A stretch of DNA of 45,006 bases, from positions 1 to 45,006 of the forward strand of contig CAMDDF010000005.1 in NCBI GenBank assembly GCA_945890885.1, written 5' to 3'. How positions within the stretch are numbered: position 1 is the first letter of the stretch; each line of letters starts with the position of its first letter. The translations under genes were made by a program, and so were the position numbers. This document shows, piece by piece, positions 1 to 8,092 of the stretch. The DNA is from Candidatus Kuenenia stuttgartensis (GTDB taxonomy: Bacteria > Planctomycetota > Phycisphaerae > Sedimentisphaerales > CAMDDF01). The notes beneath the pieces were generated by a model. It saw nothing but the letters and a program-made list of their open reading frames with translations, was not told the DNA's origin and made no database searches.

Positions 1-1
1 G

Positions 2-136
2 TCAAATAGAATTTATGCCGATTATGATGCCCTGAGAATCGCAGCAGTTGATGCCTGGCAGCAAGTTTGCCTTGAACCTGCTATGCTCCGTTCGATTTGC
101 CATTGCACATACATTGAGCGCAGTTATTTATTATAA
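2..136 (+). CDS. C-terminal tail of a probable IS630-type transposase (cut by window edge)
   Basis: An open frame runs in from the left edge and stops at a TAA at 134-136, giving 44 residues. It reads YDALRIAAVDAWQQVCLEP and ends in SICHCTYIERSYLL. The 'AWQ/AWN' stretch followed by an SIC-type segment near the end resembles the tail of IS630/Tc1-like DDE transposases, as I recall that family. The catalytic residues would lie outside the window, so the call rests on the tail only. The 113 bases between its stop and the end of the next gene (137-249) show no gene and no clear terminal inverted repeat. It could instead be the end of an unrelated protein. Confidence 0.4.
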   Translation, partial: SNRIYADYDALRIAAVDAWQQVCLEPAMLRSICHCTYIERSYLL

Positions 137-249
137 ATGGTATTAGGGCTTACTTAAGATAACATTTTATCGGCAGGTAGGCTGATATGCATCATATCCT
201 ATTGCTATTTTTGTAAGTAAATTGCTATGTCAAATCAGCATTCAGGCAT

Positions 250-912
250 TTATAAGACGATGATGCCTTCTCTGATGGCGAACTTTATGAGGCCGGCCAA
301 ATTGTCCACTTTAAGTTTGGCCATTATTTCCCGCCTGTAAGCATCAACAGTTTTTGAACTTATATCCATTTCAAAAGCGATTTCTTTTGTGGTTTTACCC
401 AGAGCCAGCAGGCGGACAACTTCATATTCTTTTCCGGTTAGGGCGGATGGGTCGCCACTTGAGCCGTCGCGCAGTTTAGATACATAATTATTAATCAGGA
501 CGCTTCTGGTTCGCATGCACAGATATGTTTCATTATCGTCATGTATCGAATTAATCGCACGGATGAATTCGCTGAAAGCTGATTCTTTGTGAATGTATGC
601 CGATGCTCCGGCTTTTAGAATTTGCTCGATAATATTTTTTTCCAGGTGTGCAGAGAGAGCTACTATCTTTATGTTGGGGTTTTTCTGGTTGATTGTTTTT
701 GTGGCTTCTATGCCGTCAAGGTTTGGCATATTGACATCCATAATGACAATGTCAGGGGCGATATCGAGTGTTTTTTCGATGGCTTCTTTGCCATGGCAAG
801 CTTCGCCGACCACATCCATGTTGGGCTGGTTTTTGATTAAAAATTTCAAACCATCGCGCATTATTCTGTGGTCATCGGCCAAAAGAATCCTGATCGTTTT
901 CGATTCAGTCAT
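250..912 (-). CDS. NarL/FixJ-type response regulator (receiver + LuxR-type HTH)
   Basis: A 220-residue DNA-binding response regulator. The receiver domain covers about residues 6-125: the acidic pair is in LLADDH, the phosphoacceptor is Asp59 in IVIMDVNMPNLDG, and a lysine follows in AYIHKES. A LuxR-type helix-turn-helix covers about 150-215 (LTGKEYEVVRLLALGKTTKE, then SSKTVDAYRREIMAKL). The frame is open further upstream to 987, but I chose the ATG at 912 because the receiver fold begins right after it and a GGGACAG stretch precedes it; the extra 25 residues look non-coding. No histidine kinase adjoins it, so its partner is unknown. Confidence 0.9.
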   Translation of the reverse strand: MTESKTIRILLADDHRIMRDGLKFLIKNQPNMDVVGEACHGKEAIEKTLDIAPDIVIMDVNMPNLDGIEATKTINQKNPNIKIVALSAHLEKNIIEQILKAGASAYIHKESAFSEFIRAINSIHDDNETYLCMRTRSVLINNYVSKLRDGSSGDPSALTGKEYEVVRLLALGKTTKEIAFEMDISSKTVDAYRREIMAKLKVDNLAGLIKFAIREGIIVL

Positions 913-1098
913 AAGCTGTCCCATTTGTACTATTAAAGTACCGGTTAAATCCCAAACAGATTTTACCCAGAACCATTTCAATATCAAGAAAAAAATACCG
1001 TAATTATAAATCGGGATTATAGCATTTTAAGTTTTTGCATATCCTTTGCTGATATGCAGTATATGAAAACATATTCAATAGAATTGGTTCTCTTAAGT

Positions 1099-2322
1099 TC
1101 AGCTTATAGAGCAGGTGCCTCCGCCCAATTTGCTTTTATAGAGTTTTTTATTATAAGGCAGTTTCATCAACAGCATTCCCATCATGCAATTATCGGTAAG
1201 CCCGGCATAAACCAGGCCGCTGCCAACGAAGGCCGATATAAAGATAAATCCCCAACTTACAAGCCATCCTAATATTATACCTGTTAAGACCAGACTTCCT
1301 GCGATAATCCGCACCTGTCGTTCCAGAGATATTCCACCTTGACCTTTAATGACCGCAAGTTTTTCCTTCTGCCAGCGAGCGATGCCGCCTTCAATTACTT
1401 TTACCGCATTGATTCCTGAATGCAAAAGCATATCCGCCGCCATAGCCGCACGGTTGCCGCTATGACAGAGAACCAGATATTTTTGCTTTGATTGGCTCAG
1501 TTCGCCGATTTTTGCGGAAATCATATCGATGGGGATATTAATTGAACGCTCAACATGCACCTGACTAAACTCCAAAGGAGTTCGCACATCAAGAATTTTT
1601 GTCTGCGGGTCTTTTTTCAGAAGCGATGAGGCCTCTAGCGGCGAAATCATCTCCAGAGATGCTGCTTCGCCTTTCTGGTTTACGCGTATGATGTTGTCAA
1701 TATTAAATGGCTTGGGAATAACTTTCGCCCGCATATTTTGCACAAAGGCTTCTTTATTTGTTTCCTTCAGGAAAGGATTGTCTGCTTTTTCTTTAGTTAT
1801 GGTTGACGTTCGCTGTTCATGATAGTCATGCCCGGGGCACAATATAGTCTCATCGGGCAAAGCTTTTAATTTTTGTAAAGTGTCGAACATCGATTCAGGC
1901 GAACCGTTTTGGAAATCTGTTCGGCCGACGCTGCCGATTAAAAGAACATCGGCGGAAAACAGTCTGCCTTCTCCATACAGGCTTATCGCATCATCCGTAT
2001 GTCCGGGCGTATATATAACCTTAAAGTTGCTGTCGCCGACGGTTATCTGGTCATTATCCTTAAGCCGCTTGTTTGCAACATCAGAGATGGCTTTTTCATG
2101 CATTAAAACCTGGGCATTAAACTTTTTCTTCAATACCGCAGCAGAAGAAAAATGGTCGGCATGCGTATGCGTATCAACTATGAATTTAAGGGTAAGCTTG
2201 TGTTTAGCCAGATAATTTCCGTACTCGTCCACTAAGCTTATGTGCGGGTCAATGACCATTGCCTGTTCGTTCGAACTTAGGACGTATGAGTAGCAACTGC
2301 CGGCAACAAATTGTTTTATCAT
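1099..2322 (-). CDS. Metallo-beta-lactamase fold + rhodanese + YgaP-like membrane tail (sulfur transfer)
   Basis: A 407-residue three-part protein. Residues about 1-200 form a metallo-beta-lactamase domain of the persulfide dioxygenase (ETHE1) type, with the metal motif THTHADHFSS and a later CPGHD. GRTDFQNG is also typical of that group. Residues about 235-335 form a rhodanese domain whose active cysteine lies in LVLCHSGNRAA. The last about 65 residues hold two membrane segments and GLTDNCMMGMLL, resembling the DUF2892 tail of YgaP-like membrane rhodaneses. Expected role: oxidation or transfer of persulfide sulfur at the inner face of the membrane, as known for the separate families. The three-way fusion is seen directly; the substrate is inferred. 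Confidence 0.88.
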   Translation of the reverse strand: MIKQFVAGSCYSYVLSSNEQAMVIDPHISLVDEYGNYLAKHKLTLKFIVDTHTHADHFSSAAVLKKKFNAQVLMHEKAISDVANKRLKDNDQITVGDSNFKVIYTPGHTDDAISLYGEGRLFSADVLLIGSVGRTDFQNGSPESMFDTLQKLKALPDETILCPGHDYHEQRTSTITKEKADNPFLKETNKEAFVQNMRAKVIPKPFNIDNIIRVNQKGEAASLEMISPLEASSLLKKDPQTKILDVRTPLEFSQVHVERSINIPIDMISAKIGELSQSKQKYLVLCHSGNRAAMAADMLLHSGINAVKVIEGGIARWQKEKLAVIKGQGGISLERQVRIIAGSLVLTGIILGWLVSWGFIFISAFVGSGLVYAGLTDNCMMGMLLMKLPYNKKLYKSKLGGGTCSIS

Positions 2323-2484
2323 AAATGTCCACCCTTTCTATAATTTAAATCGATCACGGCAAATATGCCGCTTGTCATTGTACCTGACCAGAACAGTTTT
2401 GCAAATATAATCGGAATCCAGCTTTCCGTTGGCCGTCTGAGGTGTTTTTTTATCAAAAGTGGTGATAAGATAGGAGATTTACGC

Positions 2485-2513
2485 TTGAAATCGTCTAAAT
2501 CTTAGGATATAAG
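2485..2513 (+). promoter_or_regulatory. Sigma-70-type promoter of the mur operon
   Basis: TTGAAA (2485-2490), a 17-base spacer and TATAAG (2508-2513) lie just upstream of murC. Transcription would start near 2520, leaving a short leader. The spacing is ideal and both boxes are near consensus. Confidence 0.6.
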
Positions 2514-2552
2514 AGATTTACCGTAAATAAAGGATTATTGCTGGAATATCAA

Positions 2553-4007
2553 ATGGCCTCAAATTTACCACTTACAAATGGATTCAACATAGCGTCTTTA
2601 TCGCCAGAGGGCAAAAGCTGGCACTTTGTCGGTATCGGCGGAATAGGAATGAGCGGCCTGGCGAAAATGCTGCTCAAAAACGGCATCAAAGTTTCCGGCT
2701 CGGATGCATCGGATAGCCCTGTCATTAAAGCACTTACCAGGCTTGGCGCAGATGTGAAAATCGGCCATAGCAGTATTAATATCCCCGATAATACCCATTC
2801 GGTGGTGGTTTCGGCGGCTATAAAGTCCGAAAACCCAGAATACCAGAGAGCTGTCCAGATGGGGTTGAAAATATACAAATATGCCCAGATGCTTGGCAAA
2901 GTTATGGCTGCATACGATGGGGTTGCGGTATCAGGTACCCACGGCAAAAGCACAACAAGCGGCTGGCTCAGTTTTTTACTCACCAAAGCTGGTATGGCAC
3001 CCAACTGGATAGTTGGCGCTGATATCGTTCAGCTTGGGGATTCCAACGGTGTAGGTAGCGGGCGGTGCTTCGTGGCAGAATCATGCGAATATGACAGAAG
3101 TTTCCTGAATCTTTCGCCCAAAATCGGGGTTATTCTTAATATCGAGCAAGACCATCTTGATTATTATAAGGATGAAGCGGACATAATTGATGCTTTTGTG
3201 GATTTCGCGGCCAATATCCGTGATGAAGGCGTAATTATTGCCAACGGAACGGATATAAATGTTCAGCGGGCACTTGAAAAGGCCTCGAAAAAGCTGGCGG
3301 CGACCAAACATTACAAAATCGAGACTTTCGGTTACGGCACAAATGCAGCGTTTTCTGCTCGTAATATCAGTGATAATCAGGGACTTAGCGAATTTGATAT
3401 TTACCATTACGATAAATTTCTCGGCAGGGCGACAATTTCTCTGCCGGGGCACCATAATGTGTTAAATGCTCTTGCGGTTGTCGGGGCGGCGGTGAATCTT
3501 GGGGTTGAGCCTGCGAAAATTATTGAGATTTTACCGCAATTTACCGGAATGGATCGCCGGTTAATGTTGAAAGCTCAGCAAAATGATATTACAATAGTTG
3601 ACGACTATGCTCACCACCCGACGGAAATTCGTGCGGCTTTGCGTGCTATACGCGAGCGGTATAATCCACGGAGGCTGATTTGCGTTTTTGAGCCGCATCA
3701 GTACAGCAGGACGAGATTTTTGCTTGATGATTTTGCTCAAAGCTTCAAGTTGGCCGATATAACTATTGTGCCGGAGATTTATTTTGTTCGTGATACCGAG
3801 CAGATGAAGCAGCAGGTCAATGCCCAAATCCTTGTGGAAAGGATTACCGGCAGAGGTTCGACAGCTCTTTTCCTGCCGGGTTTTGATAATATAGTTGAGT
3901 ATCTGAAACATAATGTAAAGCAGGGCGACCTTGTGGTTACGATGGGCGCCGGAAATATTTGGAAGGTTGCAGATGAATATATTCAGTGGCTTGGAAGGAA
4001 TAGTTGA
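2553..4007 (+). CDS. murC: UDP-N-acetylmuramate--L-alanine ligase
   Basis: A cytoplasmic ligase that adds L-alanine to UDP-MurNAc, using ATP, as the first amino acid of the peptidoglycan stem. It is about 484 residues, a normal length. The N-terminal nucleotide-binding domain has VGIGGIGMSGLA; the central domain has the ATP loop SGTHGKSTTSGW; later come DDYAHHPTEIRA and EPHQYSRT, all hallmarks of MurC. The ATG at 2553 was chosen because a GGA lies seven bases before it. A TTG at 2538 in the same frame is possible, but the AAGGA before it sits only three bases away. First gene of murC-murB-ddl-ftsQ-like; murB starts inside its 3' end. Confidence 0.96.
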   Translation: MASNLPLTNGFNIASLSPEGKSWHFVGIGGIGMSGLAKMLLKNGIKVSGSDASDSPVIKALTRLGADVKIGHSSINIPDNTHSVVVSAAIKSENPEYQRAVQMGLKIYKYAQMLGKVMAAYDGVAVSGTHGKSTTSGWLSFLLTKAGMAPNWIVGADIVQLGDSNGVGSGRCFVAESCEYDRSFLNLSPKIGVILNIEQDHLDYYKDEADIIDAFVDFAANIRDEGVIIANGTDINVQRALEKASKKLAATKHYKIETFGYGTNAAFSARNISDNQGLSEFDIYHYDKFLGRATISLPGHHNVLNALAVVGAAVNLGVEPAKIIEILPQFTGMDRRLMLKAQQNDITIVDDYAHHPTEIRAALRAIRERYNPRRLICVFEPHQYSRTRFLLDDFAQSFKLADITIVPEIYFVRDTEQMKQQVNAQILVERITGRGSTALFLPGFDNIVEYLKHNVKQGDLVVTMGAGNIWKVADEYIQWLGRNS

Positions 4008-4851
4008 AAAAGACGTCCCATTGGCACCGTTTACCTGGTACGGACTTGGCGGAAACGCTGATTATTTCATAAGGCCCAAAACGATGGAGCAGCTTTCGCA
4101 GGCTGCAAAGCAGTGCAGCGAAAACGGAGTCAACATTTACGTTCTTGGCTTCGGCTCCAATTTACTGATTCGCGATGAAGGTGTTCGCGGCGCGGTGATT
4201 AAGCTGGAGGGGCAGTGTTTCTGCGAAAAGAAATTTCAGGGCGAACTGCTGACTGTCGGCGCAGGTGAAAATGTAGGAAAGCTTGTGCTGGATTGCGTTC
4301 GCAAGGAGTTGTCGGGCCTTGAGGCTTTGACTGGCATACCTGGTTCTGTCGGCGGCGCTGTCAGAATGAATGCCGGAGGCAGCTTCGGCGATATTGGCGG
4401 TTCGGTGGAATCCGTTACGCTGATGGATAAGTTCGGGAATATTTACGAAAAATGCAAACCGGAGCTAGTGTTCGATTACAGAACGGTGAATATAACTGCA
4501 AAATTTGTTCTCGGTGCAAAAATAAAACTTACCCGTTCCGAGCCTGACACGATACTTCGTACGGTAAAAGAAATATGGATATACAAGAAAAACTCTCAGC
4601 CTTTGAATACAAAAAGTGCCGGCTGTGTATTTAAAAACCCAAGAGGATTATCATCCGGTGCGTTGATTGACCGGGCAGGGCTAAAAGGCCTCAGCATCGG
4701 CGGAGCTGCGGTTAGCGATAAACATGCAAACTTTATCGTGGCCAATAAGGGCTGCAAGGCAAGCGACGTTGAGAAACTGATAGGCACGATAAAGCAGCGT
4801 GTAAAAGAGAAATTTGGTGTTGAACTTGAGCTTGAAATTGAAATCTGGTAA
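3973..4851 (+). CDS. murB: UDP-N-acetylenolpyruvoylglucosamine reductase
   Basis: The FAD- and NADPH-dependent enzyme that reduces UDP-GlcNAc-enolpyruvate to UDP-MurNAc. It is about 292 residues. Seen: WYGLGGNADYF, the FAD-binding LGFGSNLLI, GLEALTGIPGSVGGAVRMNA, and the catalytic serine region KSAGCVFKNP. The C-terminal half has GGAAVSDKHANFIVA and ends in an acidic stretch. An earlier ATG (3931) exists, but the one at 3973 has GGAAGG six bases upstream and begins where MurB homology begins. It overlaps the end of murC by 35 bases, suggesting translational coupling. It looks like a type I or IIb MurB; I cannot settle the subtype by eye. Confidence 0.96.
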   Translation: MNIFSGLEGIVEKDVPLAPFTWYGLGGNADYFIRPKTMEQLSQAAKQCSENGVNIYVLGFGSNLLIRDEGVRGAVIKLEGQCFCEKKFQGELLTVGAGENVGKLVLDCVRKELSGLEALTGIPGSVGGAVRMNAGGSFGDIGGSVESVTLMDKFGNIYEKCKPELVFDYRTVNITAKFVLGAKIKLTRSEPDTILRTVKEIWIYKKNSQPLNTKSAGCVFKNPRGLSSGALIDRAGLKGLSIGGAAVSDKHANFIVANKGCKASDVEKLIGTIKQRVKEKFGVELELEIEIW

Positions 4852-4881
4852 GCGGGTTTTCATAAAGGATTCGGCGGTATA

Positions 4882-5799
4882 ATGGCAAAGGATTGTTGCG
4901 TAACGGTTTTGATGGGCGGCGAAGGCGACGAGCGGCAGGTTAGCCTCGAAAGCGGCAGATGCGTTGCGCAGGCTTTGCGAAATACAAGCATCAAGGTAAT
5001 CGAATCTGATATTACGCTGAAGGATATGTCGATACTCGATAACAAGCAGGTCGATGTTTTTTTTGTTGCGCTTCACGGCAAATTCGGCGAAGACGGCCAG
5101 CTACAGGAAATCCTGGAACGGAAAAAATTGAAATATACCGGCTCTGGTACTGAGGCAAGTAAACTTGCGTTCGATAAGATACTGTCAAAAAAAGTTTTCG
5201 TGGAAAATAATATCCCAACGCCGGAGTGGGTTGAGGTTTCAGAATTCATCGAGGAAAAGGCCCTTGTCAAGGCGATAGAGCGGCTTGGCGGAAAATATGT
5301 TGTAAAGCCAGCCTGCCAGGGAAGCTCGGTCGGGATTGAAATGCTGAATAATCCGCTTGATGCTGCCCGCGCAGCAACGGTGAGCTTGGTGAGGTTTGGC
5401 CCGACGCTGGTTGAAAAATTTATTCCAGGCAGAGAGCTGACGGTCGGGATACTTGGCGAGAAAGCCCTTCCGATAATAGAAATAAAAACCAAACAAATTT
5501 TCTACGATTATCAAGCCAAGTATATTGATGATAATACCGAGTATCTTTTCGATACTATTAAAGATGAGTCGCTCACAAAAAAGATTCAGGCTATGGCGAT
5601 GAAATGTTTTAATGTTCTTGGGTGTCGGCATTTGTCGCGTGTTGATTTTCTGCTTGATAGTGAAAACAATCCTTACGTACTTGAGGTTAATACGATACCG
5701 GGAATGACATCGCATTCGCTGCTTCCAAAGGCTGCTGGCAAAGCGGGGATGAATATGACTGAACTTTGCAGTAAAATTGTAAATCTGGCACTGGATTAA
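4882..5799 (+). CDS. ddl: D-alanine--D-alanine ligase
   Basis: An ATP-grasp ligase that makes the D-Ala-D-Ala dipeptide for the peptidoglycan precursor. It is 305 residues, the usual length for the short DdlB-type form. Visible motifs: VLMGGEGDERQVSLESG at the N-terminus, FVALHGKFGEDGQLQ, the ATP-binding VVKPACQGSSVGIE, and the C-terminal metal and substrate region SRVDFLL, YVLEVNTIPGMTSHSLLPKA. It follows murB by 30 bases, with AAAGGA at 4864-4869, and precedes the ftsQ-like gene by four bases, so it is in the same operon. Confidence 0.96.
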   Translation: MAKDCCVTVLMGGEGDERQVSLESGRCVAQALRNTSIKVIESDITLKDMSILDNKQVDVFFVALHGKFGEDGQLQEILERKKLKYTGSGTEASKLAFDKILSKKVFVENNIPTPEWVEVSEFIEEKALVKAIERLGGKYVVKPACQGSSVGIEMLNNPLDAARAATVSLVRFGPTLVEKFIPGRELTVGILGEKALPIIEIKTKQIFYDYQAKYIDDNTEYLFDTIKDESLTKKIQAMAMKCFNVLGCRHLSRVDFLLDSENNPYVLEVNTIPGMTSHSLLPKAAGKAGMNMTELCSKIVNLALD

Positions 5800-5803
5800 A
5801 TAT

Positions 5804-6763
5804 ATGGCAAAAAATAAAAAAAACAAACTATTCAGTTTCAGTTTCGGCAAGAGAAAAACAAAGGCTCAGGTGAGCCATCGCAAAGATGCTGCATTTCTGG
5901 CGATAAAGATTATTCTTGCTGCTGTTTTGGTTGGGGCCGCTTGCGTGGGGTTGTGTTATCTTGACAAAGAATTTGTCAAGCCGCAGACCGGAGTCGGTGC
6001 CAAGTGGGTGAAGATGGATCTTGTCGATGCGCCGCGGTGGATCAGCAACGATCTTCGCAGAGCGATATATACAACAGCTGGCGACAACAACGGCTGGTTT
6101 TTGCTTGATGAAAATACTGCGGATAGCGTGTATTCCAAATTGAAAAGTTTTCCATGGCTTTATAATCTCAAGGTCAAAACAGACCCTAATTCGATAACGG
6201 TTTCTGCGGAGTATTATAAGCCTGCGATGCTTGTGGAAGGCAAAAATCGTAAAGTTTATATCGCGGCTGACAGGCCGGAGGACAGCGAACAATTTAAAAT
6301 TATAGTTTTAAATTATATCCCTCTTTATGAAGTTGCCATACCTTTGCTAAATGGGGCAGATACGCGATATCTGCCGGAGCCTGGTTTTTACTGGCAGCAG
6401 GAAGATGCTGAGGCAGCAGTTGGATTGGTAAATCTATTCAAGCTGATGGACAGGAATATGGCAGAAAATGCAAAGACAAAGCGGCAGAGTTTTAAACCTT
6501 TGCTTGACGAGATAGGCAATATTGATGTTACAAATTTTGACGGTAGAAAAAACAAAAAGGAATCGCATATCATCATCTATGCCAAGGACGAAACGCCGAT
6601 ACACTGGGGAACGATCAGCGGCGGGCTTGAGGCGGTTCCAGCGGAGAAACTCGGCAAGCTGTATCAGTGCTATAAGGACTTCGGCACGCTTCAGCTTAAG
6701 AGCAAGGGGCTGCTGCAATATATAGACCTGCGGATAGCTGAGAAAATTTCGCCGATACCATAG
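5804..6763 (+). CDS. ftsQ: FtsQ/DivIB-like cell division protein
   Basis: A 319-residue protein with a basic N-terminus (KNKKNK, GKRKTK), one membrane segment at about residues 28-49 and a large outer part. The outer part begins with a POTRA-like region (WISNDLRRAIYTT, LKSFPWLYNLKVKTDPNSITVSAEYYKPAMLVEG), as in FtsQ, which links the early and late divisome in the periplasm. The C-terminal half (IHWGTISGGLEAVPAEKLGKL, IDLRIAEKI) fits the FtsQ beta domain. Sequence similarity alone is weak; the position directly after murC-murB-ddl, as in the classic division cluster, carries much of the weight. ftsA and ftsZ do not follow; the next gene encodes a MarC-family protein. Confidence 0.8.
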   Translation: MAKNKKNKLFSFSFGKRKTKAQVSHRKDAAFLAIKIILAAVLVGAACVGLCYLDKEFVKPQTGVGAKWVKMDLVDAPRWISNDLRRAIYTTAGDNNGWFLLDENTADSVYSKLKSFPWLYNLKVKTDPNSITVSAEYYKPAMLVEGKNRKVYIAADRPEDSEQFKIIVLNYIPLYEVAIPLLNGADTRYLPEPGFYWQQEDAEAAVGLVNLFKLMDRNMAENAKTKRQSFKPLLDEIGNIDVTNFDGRKNKKESHIIIYAKDETPIHWGTISGGLEAVPAEKLGKLYQCYKDFGTLQLKSKGLLQYIDLRIAEKISPIP

Positions 6764-6798
6764 GCAATTATCGCTAAAATTTGGGGATTTAAATTATA

Positions 6799-6826
6799 TT
6801 GCAGTTTTTTTAAAACCAGATACAAT
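6799..6826 (+). promoter_or_regulatory. Candidate promoter for the marC-like gene
   Basis: TTGCAG (6799-6804), a 16-base spacer and TACAAT (6821-6826) lie 28 bases before the ATG of the MarC-family gene. This suggests the gene is not simply read through from the mur operon. Confidence 0.4.
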
Positions 6827-6853
6827 ATATGCATAGTTAACTGAGGATTTGCT

Positions 6854-7435
6854 ATGCTTACTGATATTTTACTGGCTTTTATTCCTTTATTTGTCGCATT
6901 TGATACGGTGGGTGTTTTACCTTTATTTCTGGGGCTTACCGAGGGGCTTGAAAAACAGCAACGACAGCGTATAGTCAAGCAGTCTCTGCTAACAGCTTTT
7001 TTGCTTGCGGTTTTTTTTCTGTTTCTCGGCAAGAACATCTTCAATCTTATAGGTATTACCGTTCAGGATTTTATGATAGCTGGCGGTGTGCTGCTTTTTA
7101 TAATTGCCACTTCGGACTTGATAGTCGGCAGAAAACTTTCAAGACAAATAGACGATGTTGGCGTTGTGCCGCTTGGTGTGCCGCTGATTGTCGGGCCTGC
7201 GGTTTTGACGACGGAATTGCTGCTGATTGATATGCATGGTGTTACTGCAACGGTAATAGCGTTGATACTTAATATAATTGTTACGGGCGTTATATTGCTT
7301 ACATGTTCATTCTGGGAAAGGGTTCTTGGTAAGACCGGTTCCAGAGCTGTGTCGAAAATCGCAAGTTTGTTTCTTGCGGCGATAGCGGTGATGATGATAA
7401 GAAAAGGAATTATACATATAGTCATCAATTTTTAA
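6854..7435 (+). CDS. MarC-family integral membrane protein
   Basis: A 193-residue polytopic inner-membrane protein with about six hydrophobic segments. FIPLFVAFDTVGVLPLFLGL at the N-terminus and VGRKLSRQIDDVGVVPLGVPLIVGPAVLTTELLL in the middle (shown in part) match the MarC/UPF0056 family. The PLGVPLIVGPAVL segment is especially typical. Members of the family have no firmly established substrate; the old link to multiple antibiotic resistance was withdrawn for E. coli MarC. The length is usual. GAGGA sits eight bases before the ATG. The PIG-L gene follows after nine bases, so the four downstream genes may be co-transcribed. Confidence 0.9.
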   Translation: MLTDILLAFIPLFVAFDTVGVLPLFLGLTEGLEKQQRQRIVKQSLLTAFLLAVFFLFLGKNIFNLIGITVQDFMIAGGVLLFIIATSDLIVGRKLSRQIDDVGVVPLGVPLIVGPAVLTTELLLIDMHGVTATVIALILNIIVTGVILLTCSFWERVLGKTGSRAVSKIASLFLAAIAVMMIRKGIIHIVINF

Positions 7436-7444
7436 GCGAGGCCA

Positions 7445-8092
7445 ATGAAAGCTGTGCTTAATAACATTCGTAAATGTGCGGTAATTGTTGCTCATCCTGA
7501 CGATGAAACATTATGGGCAGGTGGGCTGATTCTTATGAATCGGCAGATTCAATGGGAGATTGTCACTATTTGCAGGAAATCCGATGCTGACAGAAATCCT
7601 AAATTTCATACAGCTTTGAAAATATTTAATGCGGCAGGGGCAATGGGGAATGCTGATGATGGCCCACAGCAGGAGCGGCTGGCTATTTTTGACATTGAAA
7701 ATATGATTATTTCTCTGCTTAATCACGGCAGGTATGATTTAATCATAACGCACAATGTTCACGGCGAATACACCCGGCACAGGCGGCATGAAGAGGTTAG
7801 CGAGGCGGTGGTAAATCTTATCGGCAATGGCAGGCTCATAACGGAAAAGCTGTTTATGTTTGCATACGAAGATGGCGGCGGGAGCTATTGTCCAATGCCG
7901 ATGAAAAATGCTGATGTAAAGATTTTGCTGCCGGATAATATATGGCGGAAAAAATACGAAATTCTAAATAGTGTTTATGCTTTCGATAGTAATAGCTGGG
8001 AAGCTAAGGCAACTCCTAAAGAGGAGGCTTTCTGGTGTTTCGATTCGATGTATGGTTTGTCGGGTTCAATAAGAGAAAGGGGTAAACGATGA
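7445..8092 (+). CDS. PIG-L/LmbE-type N-acetylglucosamine deacetylase family protein
   Basis: A 215-residue zinc-dependent deacetylase of the PIG-L/LmbE family. The family motif AVIVAHPDDETLWAGG is at residues 12-27, and the later metal-binding histidine is in TRHRRHEEV. Relatives remove acetyl groups from N-acetylglucosamine-containing small molecules or lipids (GlcNAc-PI, GlcNAc-inositol, GlcNAc-malate). The gene overlaps the next one by ATGA (8089-8092), so the product probably works with the GT4 enzyme beside it. This pairing resembles the BshA/BshB pair of bacillithiol synthesis, but I see no malate-specific features and the real substrate is unknown. Confidence 0.88.
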   Translation: MKAVLNNIRKCAVIVAHPDDETLWAGGLILMNRQIQWEIVTICRKSDADRNPKFHTALKIFNAAGAMGNADDGPQQERLAIFDIENMIISLLNHGRYDLIITHNVHGEYTRHRRHEEVSEAVVNLIGNGRLITEKLFMFAYEDGGGSYCPMPMKNADVKILLPDNIWRKKYEILNSVYAFDSNSWEAKATPKEEAFWCFDSMYGLSGSIRERGKR

